64,000 nucleotides of DNA from TCS55 sp964343505. Its GTDB lineage: Bacteria > Fidelibacterota > Marinisomatia > Marinisomatales > TCS55. Below the pieces are notes generated by a model. It was not told the origin of the DNA. It did not search any database and was given only the letters and a program-made list of their open reading frames with translations. How positions within the stretch are numbered: position 1 is the stretch's first letter; each line of letters begins with the position of its first letter. The position numbers and the translations under genes are program-made. The stretch lies in the NCBI GenBank assembly GCA_964343505.1, contig CAYFJU010000004.1, forward strand, positions 10,983-74,982, given 5' to 3'. Of the stretch, positions 29,968 to 39,473 are shown piece by piece.

Positions 29968-31403
29968 GATTGTCTCCCTTGCAAAATCATTTTGAATGAA
30001 CGTGTCCGAATTTCTTCTAGTGTAAGTCCCGTAGCTTCAGCTTCTTTTTCCGTAATGGCGCCGCAACTGATTCCCCGGAGGAAATAATTTAAGAGAGCCT
30101 GGCCCGTGGCCGCATCATCAAAGACCCCACCGACCAGGGTGGCCTGGGCCGCTTTTTCCATGAATGATTTCAACCTGTGGGATGTGGAAGCCAAGCTTTC
30201 CAGGAAAAAAGAGTAAACGGCAGCATAGCGAAGTGGAAGCTGGGACGGGTGTAAATCCCACCCCTGGTAATATCCATGTTTTAATGAATGGTGAATGTCG
30301 GAAAAATTCAATCGCCATGCATGATACACAACATTCCGGTTTTCTGCCAACTGGCTTTCCGTTAATGGATTTTCTTCCGTTGGCCGGTGTGGTCCTACGG
30401 GCATGATATTGGTCGCACCGTCGGAGAGGTGGATGCCTGTTCCCGCCAAGGCGACTTGCATCATGTGCCGGGCAAAGTCGCAAACAGGATGTGTCATAGA
30501 TTGGTGTTCTGCCGTGATATTGGCAGAAGCAGTATAGTCATAAACTCCGAAGTGTGCGCCTGTGCATCTGCCCTCAGCCGCCTCCACCAGTGTCCGCAAG
30601 GTCGAATTCCCATGGCTGTCCAGGATGGATTGGGGTGTCTCGATCATCAGTTCCATTTTGAGCGAACCGGCGGGAAGGCTGGTTTTTTCTTCCAAGGAAT
30701 CAAACAGATGAACCAAAGCGGAAACCTGCTCTGGAATGGTTACTTTAGGCAGCGTGACAACGAAATTATCTGGAAGTTTACCTTTTGTCTTTTTCGAAAG
30801 GGAAGTGATAAACAGATCCAGGGTTCGGATCGACCGAATTTTTTGTTCTTCTGTCAGGGGTTTAATGCGGATGCCGATAAAGGGCGGGAGTGAATTTTCT
30901 GTCATGCTTTTTGCCACTTCATCAGCGGCCATTACAGCATGCATGTCTTCTTCTTTATCTGGCCGGTTTCCGTACCCATCTTCAAAGTCGATTCGAAAAT
31001 CCTCTACCGGTTCGCGATTCAATTTATCCAGCACCCGCTGGTACACCGTATAGGCAAAAAATGCCGGTTCATTCTTTTCTCGAACTGCTTTCGGATCTCT
31101 GTCCAATTGATCTGTTAGGGCGGTAATCTCCACGTCTGATTCCGGGAGGTATTCATGCCCTTTTAATTCCAACGCTTTTGCGAAATCAACAAAACTTGGG
31201 GCATAGGTTTTCAGGTGATTAAGTGCAGCCGTCCCCATTTTTTGTGCTGTTCCTTCTTTAAAAATGTGTGCGCCACCATACACCGTGTGGACTGGTTGTC
31301 TTGCTGTAGATTCGCCAGGGTGAGTTGTGTTAAAAACAGTATTGGCTTCCTGGAGACGTGCAGTAATTTTGTTAATAATATCGGGAGAAAGGGATGAGGT
31401 CAT
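29964..31403 (-). CDS. CitE/HpcH-like aldolase (DUF6986-like) of the ureide operon
   Basis: 479 residues. The middle has the HpcH/HpaI-citrate lyase beta fingerprint: metal and CoA pocket residues in 'DFRIDFEDGYGNRPD', 'FIGIRIKPL' (catalytic Arg), 'KMELMIETPQSILD' (metal Glu) and 'GAHFGVYDYTASANI' (metal Asp). The C-terminal part 'YHAWRLNFSDIHHSLKHGYYQGWDLHPSQLPLRY' is longer than in plain CitE. It resembles the family often annotated DUF6986 or 'phosphoenolpyruvate kinase' that co-occurs with allantoin genes. The operon ends in ureidoglycolate/glyoxylate, and relatives such as malyl-CoA lyase and CLYBL join glyoxylate and acyl-CoA, so a glyoxylate-consuming reaction is a reasonable inference. 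It overlaps uraD and uraH by 4 bases each. Confidence 0.75.
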   Translation of the reverse strand: MTSSLSPDIINKITARLQEANTVFNTTHPGESTARQPVHTVYGGAHIFKEGTAQKMGTAALNHLKTYAPSFVDFAKALELKGHEYLPESDVEITALTDQLDRDPKAVREKNEPAFFAYTVYQRVLDKLNREPVEDFRIDFEDGYGNRPDKEEDMHAVMAADEVAKSMTENSLPPFIGIRIKPLTEEQKIRSIRTLDLFITSLSKKTKGKLPDNFVVTLPKVTIPEQVSALVHLFDSLEEKTSLPAGSLKMELMIETPQSILDSHGNSTLRTLVEAAEGRCTGAHFGVYDYTASANITAEHQSMTHPVCDFARHMMQVALAGTGIHLSDGATNIMPVGPHRPTEENPLTESQLAENRNVVYHAWRLNFSDIHHSLKHGYYQGWDLHPSQLPLRYAAVYSFFLESLASTSHRLKSFMEKAAQATLVGGVFDDAATGQALLNYFLRGISCGAITEKEAEATGLTLEEIRTRSFKMILQGRQS

Positions 31404-31906
31404 GGCATCAGGAGTGTTTCTAATCGGAGTTGGGTGATCGTATTTTGTTCCTTTGCAGCGATCAACAGTTCAACGTTTGGTTCGTTCGTCAGTCTTTCCT
31501 TTAAAAGTGCTAACATTTCTTTGGCTGTTTTTCCTGTCGCACAGACAATAAAAATATATCCAAATTTATCTTCATACAATCGATTTGATACTGCCAGATT
31601 TTCCAAGATGGCCTCGTCCGCTCCATGAATTCCTGATTGTTCCTTTTCAGACAATAATTTTGTATTCTGGAATTTTTTCCGCAAGGATTCCATATCACCG
31701 ATCTTTGGATGGTGGGAAAATGCCTCCAGCCAATCATCCGTGTTAAGAGAAAACCAAATTTCTTTTGCCGCCTTGAAGAGCGCATCTTTAGAATGAAAAG
31801 GGCGGGATGTGGTCATTTGTTCGGCCCAATTCGTTGCGCCACAGCATATCGAAAACTGGTCTAAAGCTTCAGAATCTGGAAATGTATTCAAGGCATCAAG
31901 CGTCAT
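31400..31906 (-). CDS. uraD: OHCU decarboxylase
   Basis: 168 residues, family length about 170. Converts 2-oxo-4-hydroxy-4-carboxy-5-ureidoimidazoline to S-allantoin. Motifs: catalytic His in 'AFSHHPKIGD', 'NRLYEDKFGYIFIVCATGKTAKEMLALLKERL'. The N-terminal 'LDALNTFPDSEALDQFSICCGATNWAEQM' corresponds to the usual 'LN.....F...l...yehspW..a' helix pair. Coupled to the downstream aldolase gene by ATGA. Confidence 0.94.
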   Translation of the reverse strand: MTLDALNTFPDSEALDQFSICCGATNWAEQMTTSRPFHSKDALFKAAKEIWFSLNTDDWLEAFSHHPKIGDMESLRKKFQNTKLLSEKEQSGIHGADEAILENLAVSNRLYEDKFGYIFIVCATGKTAKEMLALLKERLTNEPNVELLIAAKEQNTITQLRLETLLMP

Positions 31907-31943
31907 CGTTTTAAAAAAATAACATTAAAATTGTTGTTTGTCA

Positions 31944-32936
31944 TCATGAGAAAGGACGGCCCATTATTCGCAATCGACTAACACCCCCATCGGGAAAAAT
32001 ATTAAATCGAATATGGGTGAGTGGTTCTGTCTGATTGGGGTCGATTGAAAAAATGTTTTCCTGGTTACCAGAAAGTTTCGATACAGGCAGCACTTCTTTC
32101 CAATCCATATTGTCTCTGAGAATAGAATCTCTATCTGCTTGGGGCTCAAAACATCCTTCAAGGGAACATGAATCGGGGAAATTTCCCTTGAAATGTAGAG
32201 TATCCACCACAATTCGCTCAATAGAACAAGGTAAACCAAGTTTGAGGATCACCCAATCGTGTCCCGGGCCTCGCCGCCGTTTCGTTTCCCAACCATCGCT
32301 CATATCGATTCCAAAGCCAGGCTTGATCAAATTATCCATATTGCTGAAATGCATGTCACTGCAAGCAAGAGTTTCACCACCATTCTCTTTGGCCGCAGCA
32401 TCGGTTAAATTACTTTCATTTAAGTTGTCATCAGGGTGTCCGAAAACCCTGAAACGAGCTACACCTCCATCGGGATAAATATTTAGTCGAAGGTGAGAAA
32501 AAGAAGCATCATTCTGGATTGCGAATCGGTTTTGCGAATCGCCATTGAGTTCAACCTTAGAGAGAATTTCAATCCATTCAACTTTATCCAAAATGTTACC
32601 TAATGGTGTAATGGAAGGAATGCGGCATGCATCCACCGATGCATGTGATGGAAAATTCCCCATAAAATGATTGGTGTCAATATCTACTTCCTTTATCACA
32701 CCCGGTTGCCCGAGACGCAGGATGCACCAATCGTGCCCCTCGGTTCTTTTCCTGCGGGACTCCCATCCATCCATCCATTTACCGCGGTCGGTGTATTTGT
32801 CAGGAATGAATTCCCCCCTTCCGGGCTTAAGTAGGTTTTCCTTCGGTGCAAAGAATTCATCACTGGCAATCAGGGTCCGGCCGCCATTTTTTTCTGCAGC
32901 AAGATCGGCGAGGTTTTGTCTGGATTTATGTTTCAT
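31944..32936 (-). CDS. alc: Allantoicase
   Basis: About 330 residues from the ATG at 32936, which overlaps the allantoinase stop by 11 bases; longer starts at 32987 (ATG) and 33005 (GTG) are open but run deep into allantoinase, and the family begins about 20 residues before 'LAAEKNGG'. Two tandem allantoicase repeats are plain: 'LADLAAEKNGGRTLIASDEFFAPKENLLKPG...DGWESRRKRTEGHDWCILRLGQPG' and 'LTDAAAKENGGETLACSDMHFSNMDNLIKPG...DGWETKRRRGPGHDWVILKLGLP', each ending in 'RFNIFPDGGV.R.R..G'. Hydrolyses allantoate to ureidoglycolate and urea. No urease or ureidoglycolate lyase gene is in view. Confidence 0.93.
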   Translation of the reverse strand: MKHKSRQNLADLAAEKNGGRTLIASDEFFAPKENLLKPGRGEFIPDKYTDRGKWMDGWESRRKRTEGHDWCILRLGQPGVIKEVDIDTNHFMGNFPSHASVDACRIPSITPLGNILDKVEWIEILSKVELNGDSQNRFAIQNDASFSHLRLNIYPDGGVARFRVFGHPDDNLNESNLTDAAAKENGGETLACSDMHFSNMDNLIKPGFGIDMSDGWETKRRRGPGHDWVILKLGLPCSIERIVVDTLHFKGNFPDSCSLEGCFEPQADRDSILRDNMDWKEVLPVSKLSGNQENIFSIDPNQTEPLTHIRFNIFPDGGVSRLRIMGRPFS

Positions 32937-34278
32937 GGTTTCTGAATAGAGGTTGTCCAAGGGGAGCGCTTGTGAAATGTCCGCCATCAAAGACTTTTTT
33001 CCCACGGAGAAAAGTCTTTTTTACAATGCCAAAAAGGTTTTCACCTTCGTAGGGTGTTAGTTTATGTTTGTGATGAATGGCTGTTTGTTCTACCACAAAC
33101 CTTGCGTCAGGATCCCAGCAGACCAGGTCAGCATCACACCCAGGGGAAATTTGACCTTTCCTTTGGCCTTTGCCAATAAAATTCGCCGGTCCTTTGCACA
33201 ACCATTTTGCCAAGTGGGTCAAGGAAAATCCTCGGTTGCGGCATTCTGTCCAGATAACGGGAAGGGTAAATTGGACCGAAGATATACCTCCCCAGGCAGT
33301 TTGAAAATCTCCCTTTTCAAGTTTTTTCAATTCCGGAGTGCATGGGGAGTGATCCGATGTAATAAAATCGATCGTGCCTTTTTGTAGTCCCACCCACAAC
33401 TTTTCTCGGTTGTCCGCGTCCCAAATCGGAGGAGCGCATTTGAAACGGGTGTCGCCATTCGAAATTTCTTCAGCGGCGAAATGGAGATAATGGGGGCAGG
33501 TTTCCACGGAAAGGGGCAAGCCATCTTCCCGGGCTTGCGCAATTTCAGGTAAGACATCTGAAGAAGATAAATGAACTATGTGTATGGCCGTTTCATACTC
33601 TTTACATAACTGGATCAAAAGTTTTATCGCATTATTTTCCCACGATTTCGGCCTGGTTGCCTGGAAGCTCTCATAAGTTCGATGGTCATCGGAAGGTTCA
33701 ACGCCATTCTCAAGTTCAGCGTGCACCAAAACCGGAATCCCTTTTTTGGTAAGGATAGGTAGTGCTTTCCGAAGATGGCTTTCTGTCACTTTTGGAAATT
33801 CATGAATCCCGGAATGGCTCATAAATGTTTTGAATCCCAAGACACCGGCTTCTGCCAATGGTTCAATGTCCATAAGATTGTCCGGTATAAGACCGCCATA
33901 AAAGCCGCAATCAACAAAAAGTTTATTTCGAGTTGAAGATATTTTATGATGAAACGCCTCGACGGTGGTGGTGACGGGAATGCAGTTTAAAGGCATGTCC
34001 ACAAGGGTGGTTATGCCCCCGGATGCGGCGGCTTTTGTTGCCGTTTCAAATCCTTCCCAATCGGTTCTCCCTGGTTCATTTATATGAACATGGGCATCCA
34101 CCAGTCCCGGCATAACCACATCGTTTCCCATATCTTCCGTGGCGCATCCTTCCGGGATATTTTGAACAGACACCACATCCAAAATTTTTTCATCCTTAAT
34201 CAACATCGCCGCCGGTTTTTCGCCCTCTGGAGTGACGACTCTCTGGCTGGTAATCGCAAAGTCTGGGGTACGTGACAT
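32926..34278 (-). CDS. allB: Allantoinase
   Basis: 450 residues, cyclic amidohydrolase family. Metal ligands: 'VDAHVHINEPGRTDWEGF' (HxH), 'GVLGFKTFMS' (the carbamylated Lys in 'GFKTFM'), 'VLVHAELENG' and 'IHIVHLSSSD', and 'TSDHSPC' with the catalytic Asp. The Gly-Gly 'ASGGITTLVDMPLN' is typical of allantoinase as opposed to dihydroorotase. Opens the allantoin ring to allantoate. Its start follows the XdhC stop by one base. Confidence 0.95.
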   Translation of the reverse strand: MSRTPDFAITSQRVVTPEGEKPAAMLIKDEKILDVVSVQNIPEGCATEDMGNDVVMPGLVDAHVHINEPGRTDWEGFETATKAAASGGITTLVDMPLNCIPVTTTVEAFHHKISSTRNKLFVDCGFYGGLIPDNLMDIEPLAEAGVLGFKTFMSHSGIHEFPKVTESHLRKALPILTKKGIPVLVHAELENGVEPSDDHRTYESFQATRPKSWENNAIKLLIQLCKEYETAIHIVHLSSSDVLPEIAQAREDGLPLSVETCPHYLHFAAEEISNGDTRFKCAPPIWDADNREKLWVGLQKGTIDFITSDHSPCTPELKKLEKGDFQTAWGGISSVQFTLPVIWTECRNRGFSLTHLAKWLCKGPANFIGKGQRKGQISPGCDADLVCWDPDARFVVEQTAIHHKHKLTPYEGENLFGIVKKTFLRGKKVFDGGHFTSAPLGQPLFRNHET

Positions 34279-35265
34279 CTAGTTGGTGATTTGTTTTCTG
34301 TTTTGAAGAATCTGAGCTGCCACGCTGATGGCAATTTCTTCCGGTGTATTGCTGGCCATGGGAATGCCTACGGGCGCTGTTAGCCGGGACAGTTGATCTT
34401 TTGAAATTCCCACACTTTTCAGTCGTTTGACTATTTCAGTTATTTTCGCCCGGCTTCCCATAACGCCAATAAAAGGGAATGGATGATGCATAACACCCAG
34501 TAATCCCTGTACATCAGAAGCCACATCCGTGGTCATGATTACAACATATGTCAATTCAGGATAATTTATCAAAGTTGATGCTTCTTTATAATCTTCAACG
34601 ATTTGGACTGATTTGGCATATCTATTTTCCCGGACAGTGGATACCTTCTCCCGTGTATCAAAGACAATAACATCATAACCAAGGTTTTTCATCACTCGGG
34701 ATAGAGCAAGGGAGCAATGGCCTCCACCAATTAGAGCGATTCGTTTGTAGTTTAGAAGTTGTTCTTCATACAGCCAATTATTCTCTCCATCAGAAAATAT
34801 AATTTGTGGTTGGTGGATATCCGGTTGTTTCTCCCGAACGGCCATCCCCGACGGATCGATCGAAAGTAATGCCGATTGGTTATGCTTTAACAGATGTACA
34901 ATTCGCTCGACTGTTTCACCATCCCTGTCGGGAGAGCAAAGGTAATACAGATTAGTTTGTTTTCCGGCACAAATCATGCCCGATTTTTCTTCCGGTCCAG
35001 ACTTTCGGTGGCTGAGCGTCTGGATTTCAGGTGTAAAATTTCCTTTTTCCAAGATGTCCACGGCCCGTTTCACCAGGTTGTATTCCATGATTCCACCGCC
35101 GATGGTCCCGACAGGATCCCTGTCTTTGGCCACCAGAAGTTTGGCGCCTGTGGTGCCGGGTGAATGGAGGGTATGTTCCGTCACCATGGCCAGGAATACA
35201 TTTTGGCCCTTTCTCAACAAAGAGGCGACAGTTTCCCAATAATTGTTTATCGGGTCAGGAACCAA
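34279..35265 (-). CDS. xdhC: XdhC/CoxI-family molybdenum cofactor insertion protein
   Basis: About 328 residues. Start set at a TTG (35265), two bases after the XdhB stop, because all upstream ATG codons lie far inside XdhB. N-terminal XdhC/CoxI domain ('LLRKGQNVFLAMVTEHTLHSPGTTGAKLLVAKDRDPVGTIGGGIME') and a C-terminal Rossmann domain ('RIALIGGGHCSLALSRVMKNLGYDVIVFDTREKV', 'TYVVIMTTDVASD', 'FIGVMGSRAKITEIVKRLKSVGISKDQLSRLTAPVGIPMASNTPEEIAISVAAQIL'). XdhC binds molybdopterin, promotes its sulfuration and delivers it to xanthine dehydrogenase. The start codon is the uncertain part. Confidence 0.85.
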   Translation of the reverse strand: MVPDPINNYWETVASLLRKGQNVFLAMVTEHTLHSPGTTGAKLLVAKDRDPVGTIGGGIMEYNLVKRAVDILEKGNFTPEIQTLSHRKSGPEEKSGMICAGKQTNLYYLCSPDRDGETVERIVHLLKHNQSALLSIDPSGMAVREKQPDIHQPQIIFSDGENNWLYEEQLLNYKRIALIGGGHCSLALSRVMKNLGYDVIVFDTREKVSTVRENRYAKSVQIVEDYKEASTLINYPELTYVVIMTTDVASDVQGLLGVMHHPFPFIGVMGSRAKITEIVKRLKSVGISKDQLSRLTAPVGIPMASNTPEEIAISVAAQILQNRKQITN

Positions 35266-35266
35266 C

Positions 35267-37600
35267 TTAGACGGATTCCTTAACCAGGGTGGGAGGTGAT
35301 GTTTCGGATTCTTTTGTTTTTTCTGCTTCTTCAAGAGGATTTGGATGCAGAGAACCATACAATCCATTGAGGACTTTTTCATGAGTAAAGGGCGCATCGA
35401 AAGTAGAATTGAAATTTGGATTAAATGCTCGGAGGGCATTTTCGATGGCGAAGTAAGCGCCTATTCCGTACATCAAGGGTGGTTCACCCACGGCTTTCGA
35501 TTTGAGAATAGCCATCTCACTTCCCTCTGTTTCCAGCGGTTCGATCAATACTTCTTTCGGTACCGAATAGATATCGGGTACTTTATATGTAGACAAAGAA
35601 TTGGACATTAATTGCCCTTTTTGATCATAAGAAAGTTCTTCCATGGTCATCCAGCCCATTCCCTGAACCAAGCCGCCTTCAACTTGCCCAATGTCAACAC
35701 TTGGATTCATGGTTTGCCCGAAATCGTGAACAATCTTCACAGCATCAAACTCATACGTGCCACGAATGCAATCAACCGTTACTTCAGTTAAGGCCAATCC
35801 GAATACATGATACGCGAAAGGATGCCCCTTTTCTTTTTCTGGATCGAAATTGATGGTTGGAGTGGCGTAATGTCCATTTTCCGTTAAACAAATGCGCTCC
35901 AAAAATGCCGAAAAGACAAGCTGATCCCAACTCATTCCTGTTGCATTTCCTTTGCAGTAAACTTCTTCATCTTTGATTTTGATATCTTCTGATGATACGC
36001 CAAAATGATTGGCCGCCCTGTTTTTCAGTCTTTCTAACAAAGCATTACACGCTTTTTGAAGTGCTTTTCCATTTAAGTCGGCGGTTGAACTGGCAGCCGA
36101 CGGTGATGTGTTGGCAACCCGTGTTGTATTTGTTGATTCCAGTTTCACGCGCTTTGGATCAATAGAAAAAGTTTGTGCTGCAATTTGAAGCATTTTGGTA
36201 TTGACACCTTGACCCATTTCCACCGCACCTGTACTCACGCCCACGCTGCCGTCTGTGTAAATGTGAACCAAAGCCCTAGCCTGGTTCATGGGCGTCTTGG
36301 TAAACGAAATTCCAAATGTGACCGGCATGAGAGAGAACCCTTTTTTAACTTCAGAATGGTCCGAATTGAAATTATGGATTCGTTTTTCAACAGTTCCGAT
36401 ATCAAACTTCGATTCCATATCAGACCATATTTGGGTTAATCCAACGCCATCGGCAATTTGGCCATAGGGGAATTCATTCCCGTTCTCCAGTAAATTATTT
36501 TTCTGCAATATGTAGGTCGAAACACCCAACTCACTTGCTGCATGGGCTAAAGCAGATTCGATCACAAACATACCTTGGGGTCCGCCAAATCCCCGAAAAG
36601 CAGTGTTGGGTGGTAAATTCGTTTTACAGGAATAAGCTGTCGCTTTCACATTGGGAATAAAGTAGGAATTCGTGGCATGAAAAAGCGTTCTTTCCAGCAC
36701 CGCTGGCGACAAATCGGCCGCTGCACCTGCATTTTGAAAAAAAGTAGCATCATAGGCCATGATTTTCAAGTCTTCCGAAAATCCAATTTTGTAATCCGAA
36801 CTGTATGGATGTCGCTTTCCCGTCATCCGCATATCATCAACGCGGTGTAAAACTACCTTGACCGGTTTATCCAAAACATGGACACCCAATGCGGCCATAA
36901 CGCCCCAAGGCGTGGCTTGATCTTCTTTCCCCCCAAATCCACCCCCGAGACGAACCACATCAACTTCAATTTTGTGCATTCCCACATTCAAAACTCTGGC
37001 TGTTGTTCGCTGGACAGCAGTGGGGCCCTGCGTAGATGATGAAATTCGAATATTCCCATTTTCAAGGGGGACAGCGTACGCTCCCTGTGTTTCGATATAT
37101 AAATGCTCCTGCCCATTTGAATTGGTTTGTCCTTGGAAAATATAGGCGCATTTTCCCCAGGCTGATTCGGTGTTGCCCAAACGAAAGGTTCGGGGTGGGA
37201 AGATCAATTGGTTCTTCTTTTGTGCTTCCCGGGGGTCGACAATGACTTCCTTTTCTGAAATGGTAATATCAATTAGCTTCCTAGCTTCGAAGGCAATTTG
37301 GTCTGATTCGGCGATAATCAGGGCTATGGGCTGTCCCTGGAAATGAACCTCATTTGTAGCGAATAATGGTTCATCTGGAATAATGCCGCCGATTTGATTC
37401 TCACCGGGAATATCTTCATGTGTAAGAATCTTAATGACTCCGGATAAAGCGAGGGCTTTGGTGTAATCCACAGATTCAATGTGCCCGTGTGCCAGTGGTG
37501 AATCAAAAACAACCCCGTAGAGCGTCCCTTCAATAGTGGGAATATCGTCCAAATAAATGGATTTGCCGGTAACATGACCTTTCGAATCGATGTTTTTCAT
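35267..37600 (-). CDS. xdhB: Xanthine dehydrogenase molybdopterin-binding subunit
   Basis: 777 residues, the usual large subunit length of two-subunit XDH. Oxidises hypoxanthine/xanthine to urate. Features: N-terminal a/b hammerhead ('HVTGKSIYLDDIP...LYGVVFDSPLAHGHI'), Moco loops 'VVRLGGGFGGKEDQ' and 'AFRGFGGPQGMFVIE', 'GAVEMGQGVNTKMLQIAAQTF', 'NTSPSAASSTADLNG', and the catalytic Glu in 'KAVGEPPLMYGIGAYFAIENALRAF'. XdhA overlaps it by 4 bases. Uses molybdenum cofactor; note the Moco genes are elsewhere in the window. Confidence 0.96.
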   Translation of the reverse strand: MKNIDSKGHVTGKSIYLDDIPTIEGTLYGVVFDSPLAHGHIESVDYTKALALSGVIKILTHEDIPGENQIGGIIPDEPLFATNEVHFQGQPIALIIAESDQIAFEARKLIDITISEKEVIVDPREAQKKNQLIFPPRTFRLGNTESAWGKCAYIFQGQTNSNGQEHLYIETQGAYAVPLENGNIRISSSTQGPTAVQRTTARVLNVGMHKIEVDVVRLGGGFGGKEDQATPWGVMAALGVHVLDKPVKVVLHRVDDMRMTGKRHPYSSDYKIGFSEDLKIMAYDATFFQNAGAAADLSPAVLERTLFHATNSYFIPNVKATAYSCKTNLPPNTAFRGFGGPQGMFVIESALAHAASELGVSTYILQKNNLLENGNEFPYGQIADGVGLTQIWSDMESKFDIGTVEKRIHNFNSDHSEVKKGFSLMPVTFGISFTKTPMNQARALVHIYTDGSVGVSTGAVEMGQGVNTKMLQIAAQTFSIDPKRVKLESTNTTRVANTSPSAASSTADLNGKALQKACNALLERLKNRAANHFGVSSEDIKIKDEEVYCKGNATGMSWDQLVFSAFLERICLTENGHYATPTINFDPEKEKGHPFAYHVFGLALTEVTVDCIRGTYEFDAVKIVHDFGQTMNPSVDIGQVEGGLVQGMGWMTMEELSYDQKGQLMSNSLSTYKVPDIYSVPKEVLIEPLETEGSEMAILKSKAVGEPPLMYGIGAYFAIENALRAFNPNFNSTFDAPFTHEKVLNGLYGSLHPNPLEEAEKTKESETSPPTLVKESV

Positions 37601-38994
37601 ATTAGGGCGCCCAGGGTTATTTTATTTGGAAATAATTTGATGAAATGTGCATAGAATAGCTGACGAAGTAGTAATCGTTTATAAGCGGCTGATCCTCTCA
37701 CATCGCTGATTGGACTAATTTCTGATTGAAGAACTGCATTGGCAGATTTGATATCCTGTGGTGAAAGTTCTTTCCCTCGTAGGAACGCGCAGGTTTCGCC
37801 CAAGTACATTGGTATGGGTCCAACGCCTCCTGCAGATACATGCGCATCCGTGATCACATTATCTGAAACGGAAATTTGTGCAGCTGTATTGACGCTGGCT
37901 ATATCAAGGAATATTCGTTTACTCACCTTTTCGAAGTTATAATGACTACTCCCGGTTGGAACTTCAAAAGAAATAGCTGAAATAATTTCACCCGGAGTTT
38001 TATCAAGGTCTTTGTAACCTTTGTAAAATTCTTTCAGGAAGATGGATCTGCTTTGATTATTTTCAGTCAAAGTGATTTTGGCATTAAGGGCCAGGAAAAA
38101 AGCCGTAAAGTCTCCGATGGGCGATGCATTTACAAAATTGCCACCCAGTGTGGAAATATTTCGAATCGGTGAGGATGCCACCAATTTTATGTGTTCAGTA
38201 AGTCGGGGAAATATTGCCTGAAGTTCATCAGATTCCAGCATATCAGTGGCGGTGTTACCCCCGCCTAAAGAACAAACGCCGTTTTGGACCTTCGTGAATC
38301 TTAGTTCAGGGACATCAGCAATCAGATCCACATCCCGATCTACCAATTGGTCATATTTTTGAACGTATAGATCTGTTCCGCCCCCAACGAGTGTTCCATT
38401 TTGGCGTGACTTTACCTTAGCATTTATTTTTTTCAATCGTTTCGGGATATCATTGAAATAGGATGGAATGAACTCCTGCTCCACCAACCATTTTGTGGTG
38501 TTAGATGTATTCTTTTCTGCCAACGAATTGGTAATATGCTGTGCTGCCCTTTCGATTGATTTGTAGCCGGTACACCTGCAAATATTTCCATCTATGGCGG
38601 CAATGGCATCCTCATAAGAAGGAACAGAGTTAGATAGACAAAACCCGGATAGAGATACAACAAAACCCACAGTGCAAAAGCCGCACTGTGTTCCAGCTTC
38701 GTCCACCATATATTGCTGAACCGGACTTAAATCTTCCATGTTAAGCCCTTCTACGGTTACCACATGTTTTCCCTGGACATTGCCAATAGGTGTTAGGCAT
38801 GATGTAACTTGGTTGTATTTTATTTGCCCATTGATCAATTCACCAATGAGGACAGTACAGGCACCGCAATCACCTTCCCTGCATCCAATTTTTGTTCCGG
38901 TCAAACTTTTGTCATAACGTACAAAATCAAGTAGAAGCGAACCGTTAGGTTTGTCAGTACTTATCTTCTTATTATTTAGAATAAACTCGACCAT
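37597..38994 (-). CDS. xdhA: Xanthine dehydrogenase FeS/FAD subunit
   Basis: 465 residues: an N-terminal plant-type 2Fe-2S ('GCREGDCGACTVLIGE'), a second 2Fe-2S ('QCGFCTVGFVVSLSGF' and 'GNICRCTGYKSIERA'), then an FAD-binding domain with 'TLVGGGTDLYVQ' and 'SPIRNISTLGGNFVNASPIGDFTAFFLAL'. It passes electrons from the molybdenum centre to NAD+. Starts on the last base of the guanine deaminase stop, so the genes are coupled. Confidence 0.95.
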   Translation of the reverse strand: MVEFILNNKKISTDKPNGSLLLDFVRYDKSLTGTKIGCREGDCGACTVLIGELINGQIKYNQVTSCLTPIGNVQGKHVVTVEGLNMEDLSPVQQYMVDEAGTQCGFCTVGFVVSLSGFCLSNSVPSYEDAIAAIDGNICRCTGYKSIERAAQHITNSLAEKNTSNTTKWLVEQEFIPSYFNDIPKRLKKINAKVKSRQNGTLVGGGTDLYVQKYDQLVDRDVDLIADVPELRFTKVQNGVCSLGGGNTATDMLESDELQAIFPRLTEHIKLVASSPIRNISTLGGNFVNASPIGDFTAFFLALNAKITLTENNQSRSIFLKEFYKGYKDLDKTPGEIISAISFEVPTGSSHYNFEKVSKRIFLDIASVNTAAQISVSDNVITDAHVSAGGVGPIPMYLGETCAFLRGKELSPQDIKSANAVLQSEISPISDVRGSAAYKRLLLRQLFYAHFIKLFPNKITLGALI

Positions 38995-39467
38995 TAATAC
39001 TCTATTTTATGTGTGCTTTCACGCCACTTCGTAAAGGCCACTTGAGCTTCATCCCGCAAAAGCTGGATTGTCGGTAGTTTTCGCTGACTGATGGATAAAT
39101 CCAACTCGCCGTAAATAAAGTTGTCATCAAAATTAATGTCAGCAGCATCGTTCTTCGTATTAGCATAATAAATCTTTGCCGGCCTGGCCCAATAGATGGC
39201 GCCTAAGCACATGGGGCATGGTTCACAACTGCAATATATTTCACAGTCATTTAACTGAAATGTGCCAAGTTTTTTACACGCGTTTCTTATGGCTACTATT
39301 TCAGCATGGGCTGTCGGATCATTGGAACTTGTGACTTCATTTACACCGCGAGAAATGATTTTGCCGTCTTTGACGATAACCGTTCCGAATGGACCTCCGT
39401 TTCCGCTCTGTACATTTTCAAGGGATAAACGGATGGCTTCCCGCATGAATTTTTTCTGATGATCCAT
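38994..39467 (-). CDS. guaD: Guanine deaminase, cytidine-deaminase fold
   Basis: 157 residues, the length of the Bacillus-type guanine deaminase. Zinc site: His-Ala-Glu in 'PTAHAEIVAIRNACKKL' and the Cys pair in 'SCEPCPMCLGAIYWARPAKIYY'. The C-terminal 'NDAADINFDDNFIYGELDL' is typical of GuaD and of the cytosine/guanine deaminase branch that swaps its C-terminal helix. Converts guanine to xanthine, feeding XDH next in the operon. tRNA-adenosine deaminase is an alternative by family, but the operon and the tail argue for guanine. Confidence 0.9.
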   Translation of the reverse strand: MDHQKKFMREAIRLSLENVQSGNGGPFGTVIVKDGKIISRGVNEVTSSNDPTAHAEIVAIRNACKKLGTFQLNDCEIYCSCEPCPMCLGAIYWARPAKIYYANTKNDAADINFDDNFIYGELDLSISQRKLPTIQLLRDEAQVAFTKWRESTHKIEY

Positions 39468-39473
39468 ATCTAT

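Noticed and set aside
30387..30893. 168-codon plus-strand frame inside the aldolase gene
   Set aside because: It lies opposite a real coding frame with strong family motifs; it has no Shine-Dalgarno and no family pattern.
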